A stretch of 64,000 nucleotides of DNA from Microvirga aerilata (lineage in GTDB: Bacteria > Pseudomonadota > Alphaproteobacteria > Rhizobiales > Beijerinckiaceae), in assembly GCF_016743775.1 (NCBI RefSeq), contig NZ_JAEQMY010000002.1, forward strand, positions 124,001-188,000, given 5' to 3'. Both the position numbers and the translations under genes were made by a program. The first letter of the stretch is position 1, and the number at the start of each line of letters is the position of its first letter. Below are positions 44,536-52,543 of the stretch, one piece after another. A model generated the notes under the pieces. It saw nothing but the letters and a program-made list of their open reading frames with translations. It searched no databases and had not been told where the DNA came from.

Positions 44536-45477
44536 ATGAAGGCGGTATTGGGTGGGTTGGCCGTGTTGGCGCTGGCGGTCGGTTCCGCCTCGGCCCAGGA
44601 CACGAAGGTGGCCATCGGCATGTCGGGCTGGACGGGCTTCGCGCCCCTGACGCTCGCGAAGGAAGCCGGCATCTTCAAGAAGAACGGCCTCGACGTGACG
44701 ATCAAGAAGGTGCCGCAGGCCAGCCGCCACCTCGCCATCCAGTCCGGCGACATCCAATGCGCCGCCACCACGGTGGAGACCTGGATCGTGTGGAACGCCA
44801 ACGGCGTGCCCACCAAGCAGATCTTCCAGCTCGACAAGAGCTTCGGCGCCGACGGCATGGTGGTGAAGAACGACGTTGCGTCCATCAAGGACATCAAGGG
44901 CAAGCAGGTCGCGGCCTCCGCACCCGGCACGTCTCCGTATTTCGTCCTCGCCTGGATGCTGAAGAAGAACGGGCTTTCGGTGAAGGACGTGACCGTGGTC
45001 AACATGGAGCCGGGTCCTGCGGCGCAGGCCTTCATCGCCGGGCAGAACGATGCGGCCATGACCTACGAGCCGTACCTCTCCTCCGTGCGCGCGGCCCCGC
45101 AATCCGGCAAGATCATCGCCACGACCCTCGACTATCCGGCCGTGATGGACACCTTCGGCTGCACGCCGAAATTCCTCAGCGACAATCCGAAGGCCGCCAA
45201 GGCCTTCGCCGACAGCTATTTCGAGGCCCTCGACATGATCGCCAAGGATCAGGCCAAGGCCTACGAGATCATGGGCGCCGACGTGAAGCAGACGGGCGAG
45301 GCCTTCGGCAAGTCGGCGCAGTTCCTGCGCTGGCAGGACCGCGAGGCGAACAAGAAGTTCTTCGCGGACGAGTTCAAGACCTTCTCGGCAGAAGCCGCCG
45401 ACCTGCTTCTGGAAACCGGCATCATCAAGCAGAAGCCGGACATGAACGCTCTGGCGGATACCAGCTTCATCCAGTAG
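44536..45477 (+). CDS. ABC transporter substrate-binding protein (NitT/TauT type), probably hut-linked
   Basis: The protein has 313 residues. A signal peptide (1-20, ending GSASAQ) is followed by the NMT1/SsuA-like fold: VAIGMSGWTGFAPLTLAKEAGIFKKNGLDV, IQSGDIQCAATTVETW and AFIAGQNDAAMTYEPYLS. The family binds taurine, nitrate, pyrimidine precursors and other small compounds in the periplasm. GGAGG stands 5 bases before the ATG. Its place directly after hutIHGUD, with a HutC-like operator upstream, suggests histidine, urocanate or another imidazole compound as ligand; this is inference. Confidence 0.87.
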   Translation: MKAVLGGLAVLALAVGSASAQDTKVAIGMSGWTGFAPLTLAKEAGIFKKNGLDVTIKKVPQASRHLAIQSGDIQCAATTVETWIVWNANGVPTKQIFQLDKSFGADGMVVKNDVASIKDIKGKQVAASAPGTSPYFVLAWMLKKNGLSVKDVTVVNMEPGPAAQAFIAGQNDAAMTYEPYLSSVRAAPQSGKIIATTLDYPAVMDTFGCTPKFLSDNPKAAKAFADSYFEALDMIAKDQAKAYEIMGADVKQTGEAFGKSAQFLRWQDREANKKFFADEFKTFSAEAADLLLETGIIKQKPDMNALADTSFIQ

Positions 45478-45583
45478 CACGGCGGACCAAAGCGGCCATG
45501 GCCCGATTCACGCGGGCCGTGGCGTCATCCTTCATTCCCTCAAGTCATCCATGCTCCCGGCCGGATGACGGAACAGATCCCTC

Positions 45584-46360
45584 ATGCCTCGTCCTCTCGA
45601 ACCCGTCAGCCAGGGCACCCGCGTCACACTCGGCATCTCCTTCTTCGTGCTGTTCGTCGCGGCCTGGGCCTTTGCCACCCTGGGCGGGTTCGTCTCGCGC
45701 ACCTTCCTGGCCGACCCCATCACCATGGTGCAGGACGGCTGGCTGCTGCTCACCCGATTCGGTTTCTTGAGCGATATCGGCGTGACGGTCTGGCGCGTGG
45801 TGGGCGGCTTCGTCCTTGCGGCGCTCATCGCCGTGCCCATCGGCATCCTGATGGGCGCGTACAAATCCTTCGAGGCCTTCCTCGAGCCGTTCGTGTCCTT
45901 CGCCCGCTACCTGCCGGCCTCCGCCTTCGTGCCGCTGCTGATCCTGTGGGCGGGCATCGGCGAGATGCAGAAGCTCCTCGTCATCTTCATCGGCTCGGTG
46001 TTCCAGATCATCCTCATGGTGGCGGTGGCCGTGGGCAACACGCGCCGCGATCTGGTCGAGGCCGCCTATACGCTGGGCTCCAGCGACGGTGGCGTGGTGA
46101 AGCGCGTGCTCATTCCGGCCAATGCGCCGGAGATCGCCGAGATCCTGCGGCTCGTGCTCGGCTGGGCCTGGACCTATGTGATCGTGGCGGAGCTCATCGG
46201 CTCGTCCTCCGGCATCGGGCACATGATCATCGACAGCCAGGCGCTGCTCGCCACGGGCCAGATGATCTTCGGCATCATCATCATCGGCATCATCGGCCTG
46301 ATCTCGGATTTCCTGTTCAAGGCCGTCAACCGCTCGCTCTTCGCCTGGAGGCTCGCATGA
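45584..46360 (+). CDS. ABC transporter permease (NitT/TauT type)
   Basis: The protein has 258 residues with six predicted membrane helices and the BPD_transp_1 signature EAAYTLGSSDGGVVKRVLIPANAPEIAEILRL, the EAA loop that meets the ATPase. It forms the inner-membrane channel of the importer encoded by the flanking genes. It starts 106 bases after the binding-protein stop, and its own stop overlaps the ATPase start (ATGA). Confidence 0.9.
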   Translation: MPRPLEPVSQGTRVTLGISFFVLFVAAWAFATLGGFVSRTFLADPITMVQDGWLLLTRFGFLSDIGVTVWRVVGGFVLAALIAVPIGILMGAYKSFEAFLEPFVSFARYLPASAFVPLLILWAGIGEMQKLLVIFIGSVFQIILMVAVAVGNTRRDLVEAAYTLGSSDGGVVKRVLIPANAPEIAEILRLVLGWAWTYVIVAELIGSSSGIGHMIIDSQALLATGQMIFGIIIIGIIGLISDFLFKAVNRSLFAWRLA

Positions 46361-47148
46361 CCGGCACGATCCTTCAGATCGAGAACGTCTCGCGCGTGTT
46401 TCCCGGGGTGCGCGGCGGCGCGCCCGTGCGGGCGCTCGAGCCCACCAACCTTCAGGTGGCTCAGAACGACTTCATCACGATTCTCGGCCCCTCCGGCTGC
46501 GGGAAATCCACGCTCCTGCGCATCGTGGCAGGCCTCGACCGCCCGAGCGGCGGGCGCGTGCTGCTCAACGGCCGCGAGATCAAAGGGCCCGGCGCGGATC
46601 GCGGCATGGTGTTCCAGTCCTACACCCTGTTTCCCTGGCTCACGATTGCCGAGAACATCGCCTACGGTCTGCGCGAGAAGGGCGTTCCCAAATCGCAGCG
46701 CCAGGACATCGTCGCGTCCTACACCGAGAAGGTGGGCCTGCGCGGGTTCGAGAACCATTACCCGAAGCAGCTGTCCGGCGGCATGCAGCAGCGGACCGCC
46801 ATTGCCCGCGCGCTCGCCAACGATCCCGAGATCCTGCTCCTGGATGAGCCCTTCGGCGCCCTCGACAACCAGACCCGCGGCCTGATGCAGGAGCTGCTGC
46901 TGGGCATCTGGGAGCGCGAGCGCAAGACGGTGCTCTTCGTCACCCACGACATCGAGGAGGCGATCTTCCTCGCCTCGCGCGTTGTGGTCATGTCGGCGCG
47001 CCCCGGACGCATCAAGGCCGACATCCCCGTCGACTTGCCGCATCCGCGCCACTACACCATGAAGACGACCCCGGAATTTTCCGGCCTGAAGGCACAGTTG
47101 ACGGAGGAAATCCGCGTGGAAGCCCTGCAGGCCGAGGGCGTGCATTAG
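46357..47148 (+). CDS. ABC transporter ATP-binding protein (NitT/TauT type)
   Basis: The protein has 263 residues with Walker A GPSGCGKST, Q-loop MVFQSYTLFPWLT, signature LSGGMQQRTAIARAL, Walker B ILLLDEPFGALD and switch His in FVTHDIEEA. It powers the importer formed with the two preceding genes. The start overlaps the permease stop in ATGA. The end is of the usual length; no regulatory domain is attached. Confidence 0.92.
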   Translation: MTGTILQIENVSRVFPGVRGGAPVRALEPTNLQVAQNDFITILGPSGCGKSTLLRIVAGLDRPSGGRVLLNGREIKGPGADRGMVFQSYTLFPWLTIAENIAYGLREKGVPKSQRQDIVASYTEKVGLRGFENHYPKQLSGGMQQRTAIARALANDPEILLLDEPFGALDNQTRGLMQELLLGIWERERKTVLFVTHDIEEAIFLASRVVVMSARPGRIKADIPVDLPHPRHYTMKTTPEFSGLKAQLTEEIRVEALQAEGVH

Positions 47149-47259
47149 CAATCCTGCCGATTGTTCTCAGCCTGCAATCCGCGCCGCGTATCCTTCAGGA
47201 TGAATTGACGGAGCAACAGGATCCAAGAGACGCTTCATGCCTCTGATGTGAGGGGCACG

Positions 47260-48369
47260 ATGTTCAAGCACCTGTTAGCCGGATCCATCCTCCTCTGCAG
47301 CGGCGCACCCGCGCTCGCCGACATCGTCATCGATCAAGCCATGATCACGGGCGGGGAGTTGCGCGTGACCGGCCGGTTGAGCAAGCCGCGCCAAGCCTCC
47401 GTCACCCTCGACGAACGGCACGAGACGAGAACCGACGCCAACGGCCGCTTCACCTTCCGGCTTGCCTATCATCCGGCCTCCTGCCTGGTAAACCTCCAGG
47501 CCGACAACGAGCAGCGGCAGGTGGTGATCGGCTTCTGCGGCCAGCGAGGTCCGGAAGCGCCGGCCGCAGAGGCCGCCGCCCTTGCGCCGGCGCAGCCCGG
47601 CCCGGCCGGCCCTCAAGGCGAGCCCGGGCGGGACGGAGCACCAGGCCCGCAGGGACCAGCCGGACCTGAGGGACCTGCCGGGCCTGAGGGACCTCCCGGC
47701 CCACAGGGCATCGCCGGCCCACAGGGTCTTGCTGGTCCGCCGGGGCCTCAAGGTGAGCCTGGGCGTGATGGGCCTCCGGGTCCCGCCGGGCCAGTGGGCC
47801 CGCAAGGCCCTCCCAGACCTCCAGGACAGGCAGGCACCCAGGCGGCTGCCGAAGCGAAACCGGGACCCGCCGGCCCTGCAGGTCCCGAGGGACCGCCCGG
47901 GCCCCCTGGCCCGCAGGGACCGCAGGGTCTTGCCGGGCACCAGGGCCCTCAGGGGCCCCAAGGTGCCCCTGGGCCGCGCGGAGAGACCGGGCCTGTTGGA
48001 GCAACGGGCCCGATGGGGCCAGCCGGCCCCTCCGGCCCACAGGGCATAGCCGGAGAGATCGGCCCCATCGGACCTCCAGGTCCCGCCGGACAAATCGGCC
48101 CAGCAGGCCTGACGGGCCCCATCGGCCCACCCGGCCCTGCCGGACCGGAGGGCAAGCCAGGACTGGCGGGAACGCTTCTGCGGGTCTTCGTGCAGGAATG
48201 CGCCTCCGAAGCCCGGTGCACGGCGCGTTGCGACGAGAACGAGTACCCCGTCAACGGCACCTGCAACCGCGGCGACCGCTTCGACATGGATGAGGTTGGG
48301 GTATACTGCTTCTCCACCAGCGAGACCCCCAAGGGCATGGTAGCCCGGGCGATCTGCGCCAGGAAGTAA
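47260..48369 (+). CDS. Exported collagen-like triple-helix repeat protein
   Basis: The protein has 369 residues. A signal peptide (1-20, ending APALA) is followed by a beta-rich domain with two Cys (21-95), then about 190 residues of Gly-X-Y repeats (113-304, one short break near 190-205, rich in GPAGPQGP units). The end is a 65-residue globular domain with six Cys. The layout resembles bacterial collagen-like proteins, which trimerise and are exposed outside. GAGGGG lies before the ATG at 47260; a GTG at 47248 is possible. No anchor is seen; the function is unknown. Confidence 0.82.
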   Translation: MFKHLLAGSILLCSGAPALADIVIDQAMITGGELRVTGRLSKPRQASVTLDERHETRTDANGRFTFRLAYHPASCLVNLQADNEQRQVVIGFCGQRGPEAPAAEAAALAPAQPGPAGPQGEPGRDGAPGPQGPAGPEGPAGPEGPPGPQGIAGPQGLAGPPGPQGEPGRDGPPGPAGPVGPQGPPRPPGQAGTQAAAEAKPGPAGPAGPEGPPGPPGPQGPQGLAGHQGPQGPQGAPGPRGETGPVGATGPMGPAGPSGPQGIAGEIGPIGPPGPAGQIGPAGLTGPIGPPGPAGPEGKPGLAGTLLRVFVQECASEARCTARCDENEYPVNGTCNRGDRFDMDEVGVYCFSTSETPKGMVARAICARK

Positions 48370-48669
48370 GAGGAAGAACCTTTCGCTCAAGTACCACTTG
48401 GCCGAACGTCCGTCGGTTGACCGCAACGACGGAAGGCTCGTCGCGAGACCGTCCCATGAGCCCTGCTGGGCTGACCGGATTCTCTCATCGGTCCGACGCC
48501 CTGATAGGCTCAGCAATGGCGAGAGATCGAGCGCCGATTCTTCGTCGAGGCAGGAAAATGGCGCGGCTTGCCGATCATGGACGAAACCCGATAGCCCCGA
48601 GAATATTCATGTTCTAAGGCTGCGACCGAAGCGGACGCGGCCAAACTCCTGCTTCAGAGGAAGGGGCTG
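48370..48669. other. Intergenic region without recognised gene
   Basis: This 300-base stretch between the collagen-like gene and the next small gene holds only short open frames without ribosome sites. It probably carries the promoter of the following gene. No repeat or RNA element is seen. Confidence 0.4.
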
Positions 48670-48954
48670 ATGGATAAACCTGAGATCATCGTCGTCGAAA
48701 GGTACGCCAGCGTTGCGCATCCGTCCTTCGCAACGGGCGGCTTCATCCTTTTGACCCCGGGGGCGAATGCCTACCGAAACGCCGACATGATCCCCGGCCC
48801 TGCCCCTGACATGCTCCAGTGGTGCACCGTGAACGGCTGCGACCACGTGGGATCGGAAGGCGAGCCCACATCCGCTCTACGCCATCGCATTCGGTTTCCC
48901 GACGCCGAGACCCTCCTGCGCTTTCAAAAGCAATTCGGCCGCAACCCTGCCTGA
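48670..48954 (+). CDS. Hypothetical protein, 94 aa
   Basis: The protein has 94 residues, soluble, without signal peptide or membrane segment. The sequence VERYASVAHPSFATGGFILLTPGANAY is followed by DMLQWCTVNGCDHVG with two Cys four apart, and an end rich in Arg/Phe (FPDAETLLRFQKQFGRNP). AGGAAGGGG precedes the ATG, a strong ribosome site. I do not recognise a family. Confidence 0.55.
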   Translation: MDKPEIIVVERYASVAHPSFATGGFILLTPGANAYRNADMIPGPAPDMLQWCTVNGCDHVGSEGEPTSALRHRIRFPDAETLLRFQKQFGRNPA

Positions 48955-49278
48955 CAGGAGCCTATAGCGATCAGCCGATAAACTGAGTTGTATCGCCAGC
49001 ATCGAGCGTGGAGCGTGCCAAGCAACATGCCATCCGGACGTTCCAAGCTCCCGATGACGGAATTGGTTCTCCTCATAAGCGGTACTGGTTGCGAGGCTTC
49101 CGCACGGGTTTCATCCCTACATCCAAAACCGTTTGCAAACCCGCTTGACCTTCCCATGATGGAAGGTTCGCCGTCTGCACAGGCTCCCGTCTCCCCTGCT
49201 CCTCGTCCAGAGAAACGGGCTTTAGGGACGCTATGAACCGGGGAGGGAGTCTAGAGGTGCCCTCTTCGGCCTGCGGAG
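48955..49278. other. Intergenic region with orphan CueR-like dyad
   Basis: This region has no supported gene. Its one notable element is the copper-regulator-like palindrome at 49148-49167, described separately. Confidence 0.4.
49145..49167 (+). promoter_or_regulatory. Orphan CueR/MerR-type operator
   Basis: ACCTTCC (49148-49154) and GGAAGGT (49161-49167) form a perfect 7-bp dyad with 6 bases between, overlapping TTGACC (49145-49150). It matches the copA operator in 20 of 22 bases (TTGACCTTCCCATGAT...GGAAGG), but no copper gene follows on either strand. Confidence 0.5.
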
Positions 49279-49584
49279 CTATCCGGCCGCATCGAGCACG
49301 GTCCATCCGCAGTTGGGTAGGTCATCGCCTTTAACACATGTCAGCGCCCCGGAGCGGCTCTCCACCCACACGTTCGTGGCTGCTGGCAGGATCGTGCAGC
49401 GCTTCTGGGCGGTTTCCGATTTGACCTGTGCCGTCCAGGCGCTCCTGTTGCTGCGCAGCTCGTTCAGGTAGTTTGCCGTGGCAGGTGTTGAGCAAAGGAC
49501 GTGAAGGCTTTGCAGTGTAACGCGCTCGGCCTGTGCGGCTGCGGGAGTGGCGGCAAGAGCCAAGAGGAGAACCAGGCTTCTCAT
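49279..49584 (-). CDS. Small exported hypothetical protein
   Basis: The protein has 101 residues. A signal peptide of about 18 residues (MRSLVLLLALAATPAAAQA) precedes a mature domain with four Cys (VLCSTP, KRCTI, LTCVKG, NCGW), probably forming two disulfide bonds in the periplasm. The ATG at 49584 is preferred over one nine codons upstream because the signal peptide starts there. No family is recognised. Confidence 0.6.
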   Translation of the reverse strand: MRSLVLLLALAATPAAAQAERVTLQSLHVLCSTPATANYLNELRSNRSAWTAQVKSETAQKRCTILPAATNVWVESRSGALTCVKGDDLPNCGWTVLDAAG

Positions 49585-50071
49585 GGTTGGTACCTTTCGT
49601 GTGGCTGACAAGGGGGGCTGGAGGCATCACGCTCCCAGCTGGGTCAGGCTTTCTAGTTCAGGAAACGCATAAGACGAGTTTCCCGATGCATACGCCAAAA
49701 GAGGGATGGCACCGGTATCCCTGTGAGTTAGGGCCTCACTGGAGCAATGATGGAGAACGATCGCATTAGAGATAATGTTGATAACGCTCGAATTCGTCTG
49801 GTTGACTACGTATGGCCCGAAGCAGATCTACCGGAAAAACTAGGGACTCTATAGGGAAGTTCTATGTCGGTGTGCAGTTCGGCCAGAAGACAGCAAGGTA
49901 ACTTTTACACTTCTCCTGCCATACCCTTCCTGTGATCTGCTTCTGCGACACCACCGTCATTTCCTAGTTTAACGGCCTTCTATCGCCCGAAATTCCCCTC
50001 TCAAATCGCAAAGCTCGCGTGTTAGCCTTGCTTTCTCGGCATCAGATACCGTGGAAGCTAAAGGCGAGATG
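49585..50071. other. Intergenic region with a decayed gene copy
   Basis: These 487 bases hold no intact gene. Bases 49881-49966 are a degenerate copy of the start of the 88-aa gene at 51707 (see repeat entry). The rest shows nothing recognisable. Confidence 0.45.
49881..49966 (+). pseudogene. Decayed copy A of the 5' part of the 88-aa gene
   Basis: It shares AAGACAGCAA, TGCCATA and GCGACACCACCG(T/C)CAT(T/C)TCC with 51671-51741. The start codon is gone (TGATCTGCT for TGACCTACT), and a TAG replaces GAG. This is a fragment only. Confidence 0.5.
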
Positions 50072-50542
50072 ATGGATCAAGGTTCAGCAGAAAGAGCACT
50101 CGTCCGGCGATCTGGTGAAGGTACCAACAACCAAGCCTTCGATCTGCCCCGCATCTTCCTGGTTCGCTCTGATGAGGTTAAGGGGGCCTTTTCCCATTGG
50201 ATTGAAAAGGTCCCGGCTGGGGCTGGTCCGCCGATGCATGTGCATCACAAGGAGCAGGAGCTGTTCCGTGTCCTTAATGGTCAATTCCGGTTCTGGTGCA
50301 CGGGAGAGGCTCAGGACCTGACCGATGGCGACACCGTCCTGATCCCCAAGGGTGCTCCGCACACCTTCAAGAACATCGGCTCCAACGAGGGGCAACTGCT
50401 GATCACCTTGACCCCTGGAGATGGAGACGGCTTCTTCATCGACGTCGAGAAACGAGGTCTAAATCCGTCGCGGGATATGCCTCAGATTGTGGAAATTGCA
50501 GGCCGCTACGGCCTTGAATTCGTCGGGCCGCCACCTGCTTGA
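50072..50542 (+). CDS. Cupin-domain protein
   Basis: The protein has 156 residues. A single cupin barrel shows the first motif GPPMHVHHKEQELFRVLNG (His, His, Glu metal ligands) and the second motif PKGAPHTFKNIGSNEG. The C-terminal tail reads IAGRYGLEFVGPPP. Such proteins bind a metal and a small molecule; the reaction is not known. AAGGCGAG lies before the tandem ATGs (50069 and 50072), and the second is used. It is a single gene. Confidence 0.8.
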   Translation: MDQGSAERALVRRSGEGTNNQAFDLPRIFLVRSDEVKGAFSHWIEKVPAGAGPPMHVHHKEQELFRVLNGQFRFWCTGEAQDLTDGDTVLIPKGAPHTFKNIGSNEGQLLITLTPGDGDGFFIDVEKRGLNPSRDMPQIVEIAGRYGLEFVGPPPA

Positions 50543-50585
50543 GGTAGAGACAAAAGAAGGGCATTCCACGCTGCCTCGGAAAGAC

Positions 50586-50640
50586 TTATTCACCCGTTCA
50601 TGCCAAGCGCTCGGCATGACCTGCTCCCGCAACACAACCG
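50586..50640 (+). pseudogene. Decayed copy B of the 5' part of the 88-aa gene
   Basis: TTCACCC(G)TTCATGCC...GGCATGACCT(G)CTCCCGC(A)ACAC matches 51677-51731 at about 85%. The ATG is kept, but the frame is lost after about 10 codons. Confidence 0.55.
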
Positions 50641-50738
50641 CACAAACGTGACCCACCACTCGCCTGGGGAGAAGGGGATCCTCGACAGACGCTCGAAGGC
50701 GAGCCGTTCAAAAAGAATAGCCGGCCATAATGGGCGGG

Positions 50739-51104
50739 TCAGTGCTGGTGATCGGGCGGCGCGAACAGAATCAATTCGGCCCGCTCGTTGCCTTCAACGT
50801 AAGCATCATGCCCTGGTGGGATCTCGAAGAAGTCGCCCGCGCCAATGTGGGTCTCGATGCCTGTATCGACCATGCGAACCACGAGCTTCCCGCCGATGCA
50901 GTAGCCGGTGTGGCGCATTGGGCAAGAGTTGGGGAAACCAAGCAGCGGCTTCTCATCCGCCTCCCAGGTCCACCCTGGTTCGAAGATCGCGTGCATGCCG
51001 GCCGTTCCGTCAGCCATCTTGATGATGGCAATTCGGCCGTGGTCCTTCATATCGAGAAGTTGGTCGGGAGTGTCGAACCGCCTGATCTCAATTGCAGAGG
51101 TCAT
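50739..51104 (-). CDS. Cupin-domain protein
   Basis: The protein has 121 residues with a cupin fold: ADGTAGMHAIFEPGWTWEADEKPL, RHTGYCIGGKLVVRMVDTGIETHIGAGDFFEIPPGHDAYVEGNERAELILF. The final barrel strand keeps the GH-D pattern of the second cupin motif, with fewer metal-binding His than usual. A His-rich end (DHQH) follows. The ligand is unknown. It is oriented opposite to the other cupin gene nearby and is not a paralogue of it. Confidence 0.75.
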   Translation of the reverse strand: MTSAIEIRRFDTPDQLLDMKDHGRIAIIKMADGTAGMHAIFEPGWTWEADEKPLLGFPNSCPMRHTGYCIGGKLVVRMVDTGIETHIGAGDFFEIPPGHDAYVEGNERAELILFAPPDHQH

Positions 51105-51421
51105 GGAAGAACCCTCCGTTCTGGCTGGTCAATGCGCCCAAGGGAGCAGTATCGGGCACTTCACATAGCGGAACAAGCAATCCTCTGGGATGAGGGTTTC
51201 TTCACCCACATCCGCCACCCCCCTCATGACCTAGTCCCTGGATGCGAGCGCCCTCACTGAGATCACCGGCCAACCTGTCGATACCTTACCTTAACCCTGC
51301 GGCATCCTTCCGCTGGCAACCGCTGCCGATGGCCTTAAGCTCTACGCTGCAAACGGCGCCGTGAGCGCACTCATGATGAGTGGCCAGAGCGCCGTACGAC
51401 AAGACTGCAAAGGGGCTCATG
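51105..51421. other. Intergenic region with decayed gene copy C
   Basis: There is no intact gene here. Bases 51200-51290 resemble the 5' part of the 88-aa gene at 51707: CATGACCTA, then GAGATCACCGGCC and CC-GTC-ATACC. An early TAG interrupts the frame. Confidence 0.45.
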
Positions 51422-51613
51422 ATGAGCGACTACAGTGGGTACGACCGCCCATACCCAACCTGGTTCCCATATTTCTGCGCAGCAGTTCTCCTGATTGGCG
51501 CCGTCGTCTTTTGGGCCGCAAGTGGAAGCGATGCCCCACCTTCAGCTCAGATGCATGAAGAGATGAGTATCGCGCGCCACAGGCAGGGCATCGTTACTCA
51601 TCGGCGGAGCTGA
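51422..51613 (+). CDS. Small membrane protein, hypothetical
   Basis: The protein has 63 residues. The start MSDYSGYDRPYPTWFP leads to one membrane helix (YFCAAVLLIGAVVFWAAS) and a polar tail. AAGGGG is placed properly for the tandem ATGs (51419/51422). No family is recognised. Confidence 0.5.
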   Translation: MSDYSGYDRPYPTWFPYFCAAVLLIGAVVFWAASGSDAPPSAQMHEEMSIARHRQGIVTHRRS

Positions 51614-51688
51614 AGCACAGCTGGAGCGTTCATCCGCGAGGGGTATAAGGCTGGAGCCCGCAAGACAGCAACCCTCTCTTCACCCCTT

Positions 51689-51709
51689 CATGCCATAAGC
51701 CGTGGCATG
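51689..51709 (+). promoter_or_regulatory. Hairpin over the start codon of the 88-aa gene
   Basis: CATGCCA (51689-51695) pairs with TGGCATG (51703-51709); the second arm contains the ATG. Copy B keeps six of the seven pairs with a different loop. It could hide the start codon. Confidence 0.4.
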
Positions 51710-51973
51710 ACCTACTCCCGCGACACCACCGCCATCTCCGAGATCACCGGCCGACCCGTCAGCACCTGGTCCGAGGAATGGCAGCACGAATGTGAGGCAA
51801 AAGCTGTCCTGGCTATGTCCAAGGAGCAGCGAAACACCTTCTTCAACGGCAGGAAGGACGAGAACGGAAAGACAGTTGACCGTGGGGTAGTCGCCATCCG
51901 GGGGGCTAAGGCTGCCGAGGACCTGAAGGCGCTCATGGAGAGGCTGCAGGAAGTTCGAAGCAACCGGTCCTAG
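51707..51973 (+). CDS. Hypothetical 88-aa protein
   Basis: The protein has 88 residues, charged and mostly helical: ISEITGRPVSTWSEEWQHEC, KAVLAMSKEQRNTFFNG, then KAAEDLKALMERLQEVRS. No signal peptide is present. No clear ribosome site precedes the ATG, which lies in one arm of a hairpin. Three degenerate partial copies lie within 1.9 kb upstream, so this seems the surviving member of a local tandem family. The family is not recognised. Confidence 0.6.
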   Translation: MTYSRDTTAISEITGRPVSTWSEEWQHECEAKAVLAMSKEQRNTFFNGRKDENGKTVDRGVVAIRGAKAAEDLKALMERLQEVRSNRS

Positions 51974-51993
51974 TTAGCACCGGTTCTGGCTCC

Positions 51994-52428
51994 TCAGCCC
52001 TTCGCGCTGATTGTGGCCGCCCCAGGAGCAGCTGGGCAAGCGATCGTGAACTCGGAGTGCAAGCGGGTGATCGCGACACCGCTTACTACCGTACATCCCT
52101 TCAGAGCTGGGGTCGCAGCGATATACTCCGTGACCGCCTCTTCGTGCCTTACGCCCGTAACTGGCGAGACTGACAACTCACCTCGCCATGACTGGCAGAT
52201 GGACTGGCGCACTTCAGAGGCTGCATATGCGGCAACGAGCATTCGCCCGTTAATGGGCTGTCGATAAATCTGGTACCCGCCACCACAGGTGGTCGTCACA
52301 TTGACGTAGCTCACTCCAACATAGTCGGACAAGGAACCGCCCAGAGGGGTCGACCGGCTTGACGCGCAAGCTGAGAGGGATGCTGCAAGCGCTGCTATGG
52401 CAATGATCGACACAGGACGGCGGAGCAT
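51994..52428 (-). CDS. Lipoprotein of unknown function
   Basis: The protein has 144 residues. The signal sequence ends in the lipobox LSAC (Cys21), predicting lipid attachment. The mature domain has further Cys (TTTCGGGYQIY, RQSICQSW, LKGCTVV, FTIACP), probably in disulfide bonds. I do not recognise a family. It is oriented toward the 88-aa gene with only 20 bases between the stops. Confidence 0.65.
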   Translation of the reverse strand: MLRRPVSIIAIAALAASLSACASSRSTPLGGSLSDYVGVSYVNVTTTCGGGYQIYRQPINGRMLVAAYAASEVRQSICQSWRGELSVSPVTGVRHEEAVTEYIAATPALKGCTVVSGVAITRLHSEFTIACPAAPGAATISAKG

Positions 52429-52543
52429 CTCTTCCTCGGGTCGGTTTTCGATCAGCCAGTCCTAGCAGCAATTGCTGAGCTTGTCCTGCGAAAGTAGAGG
52501 CGACAGGCCCCCTGGATTAGGGGAAGCTGACGAATACCAGCAC

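Noticed and set aside
47600..48170. Dense GC-rich repeats (possible minisatellite)
   Set aside because: Explained by in-frame Gly-X-Y collagen codons behind a signal peptide.
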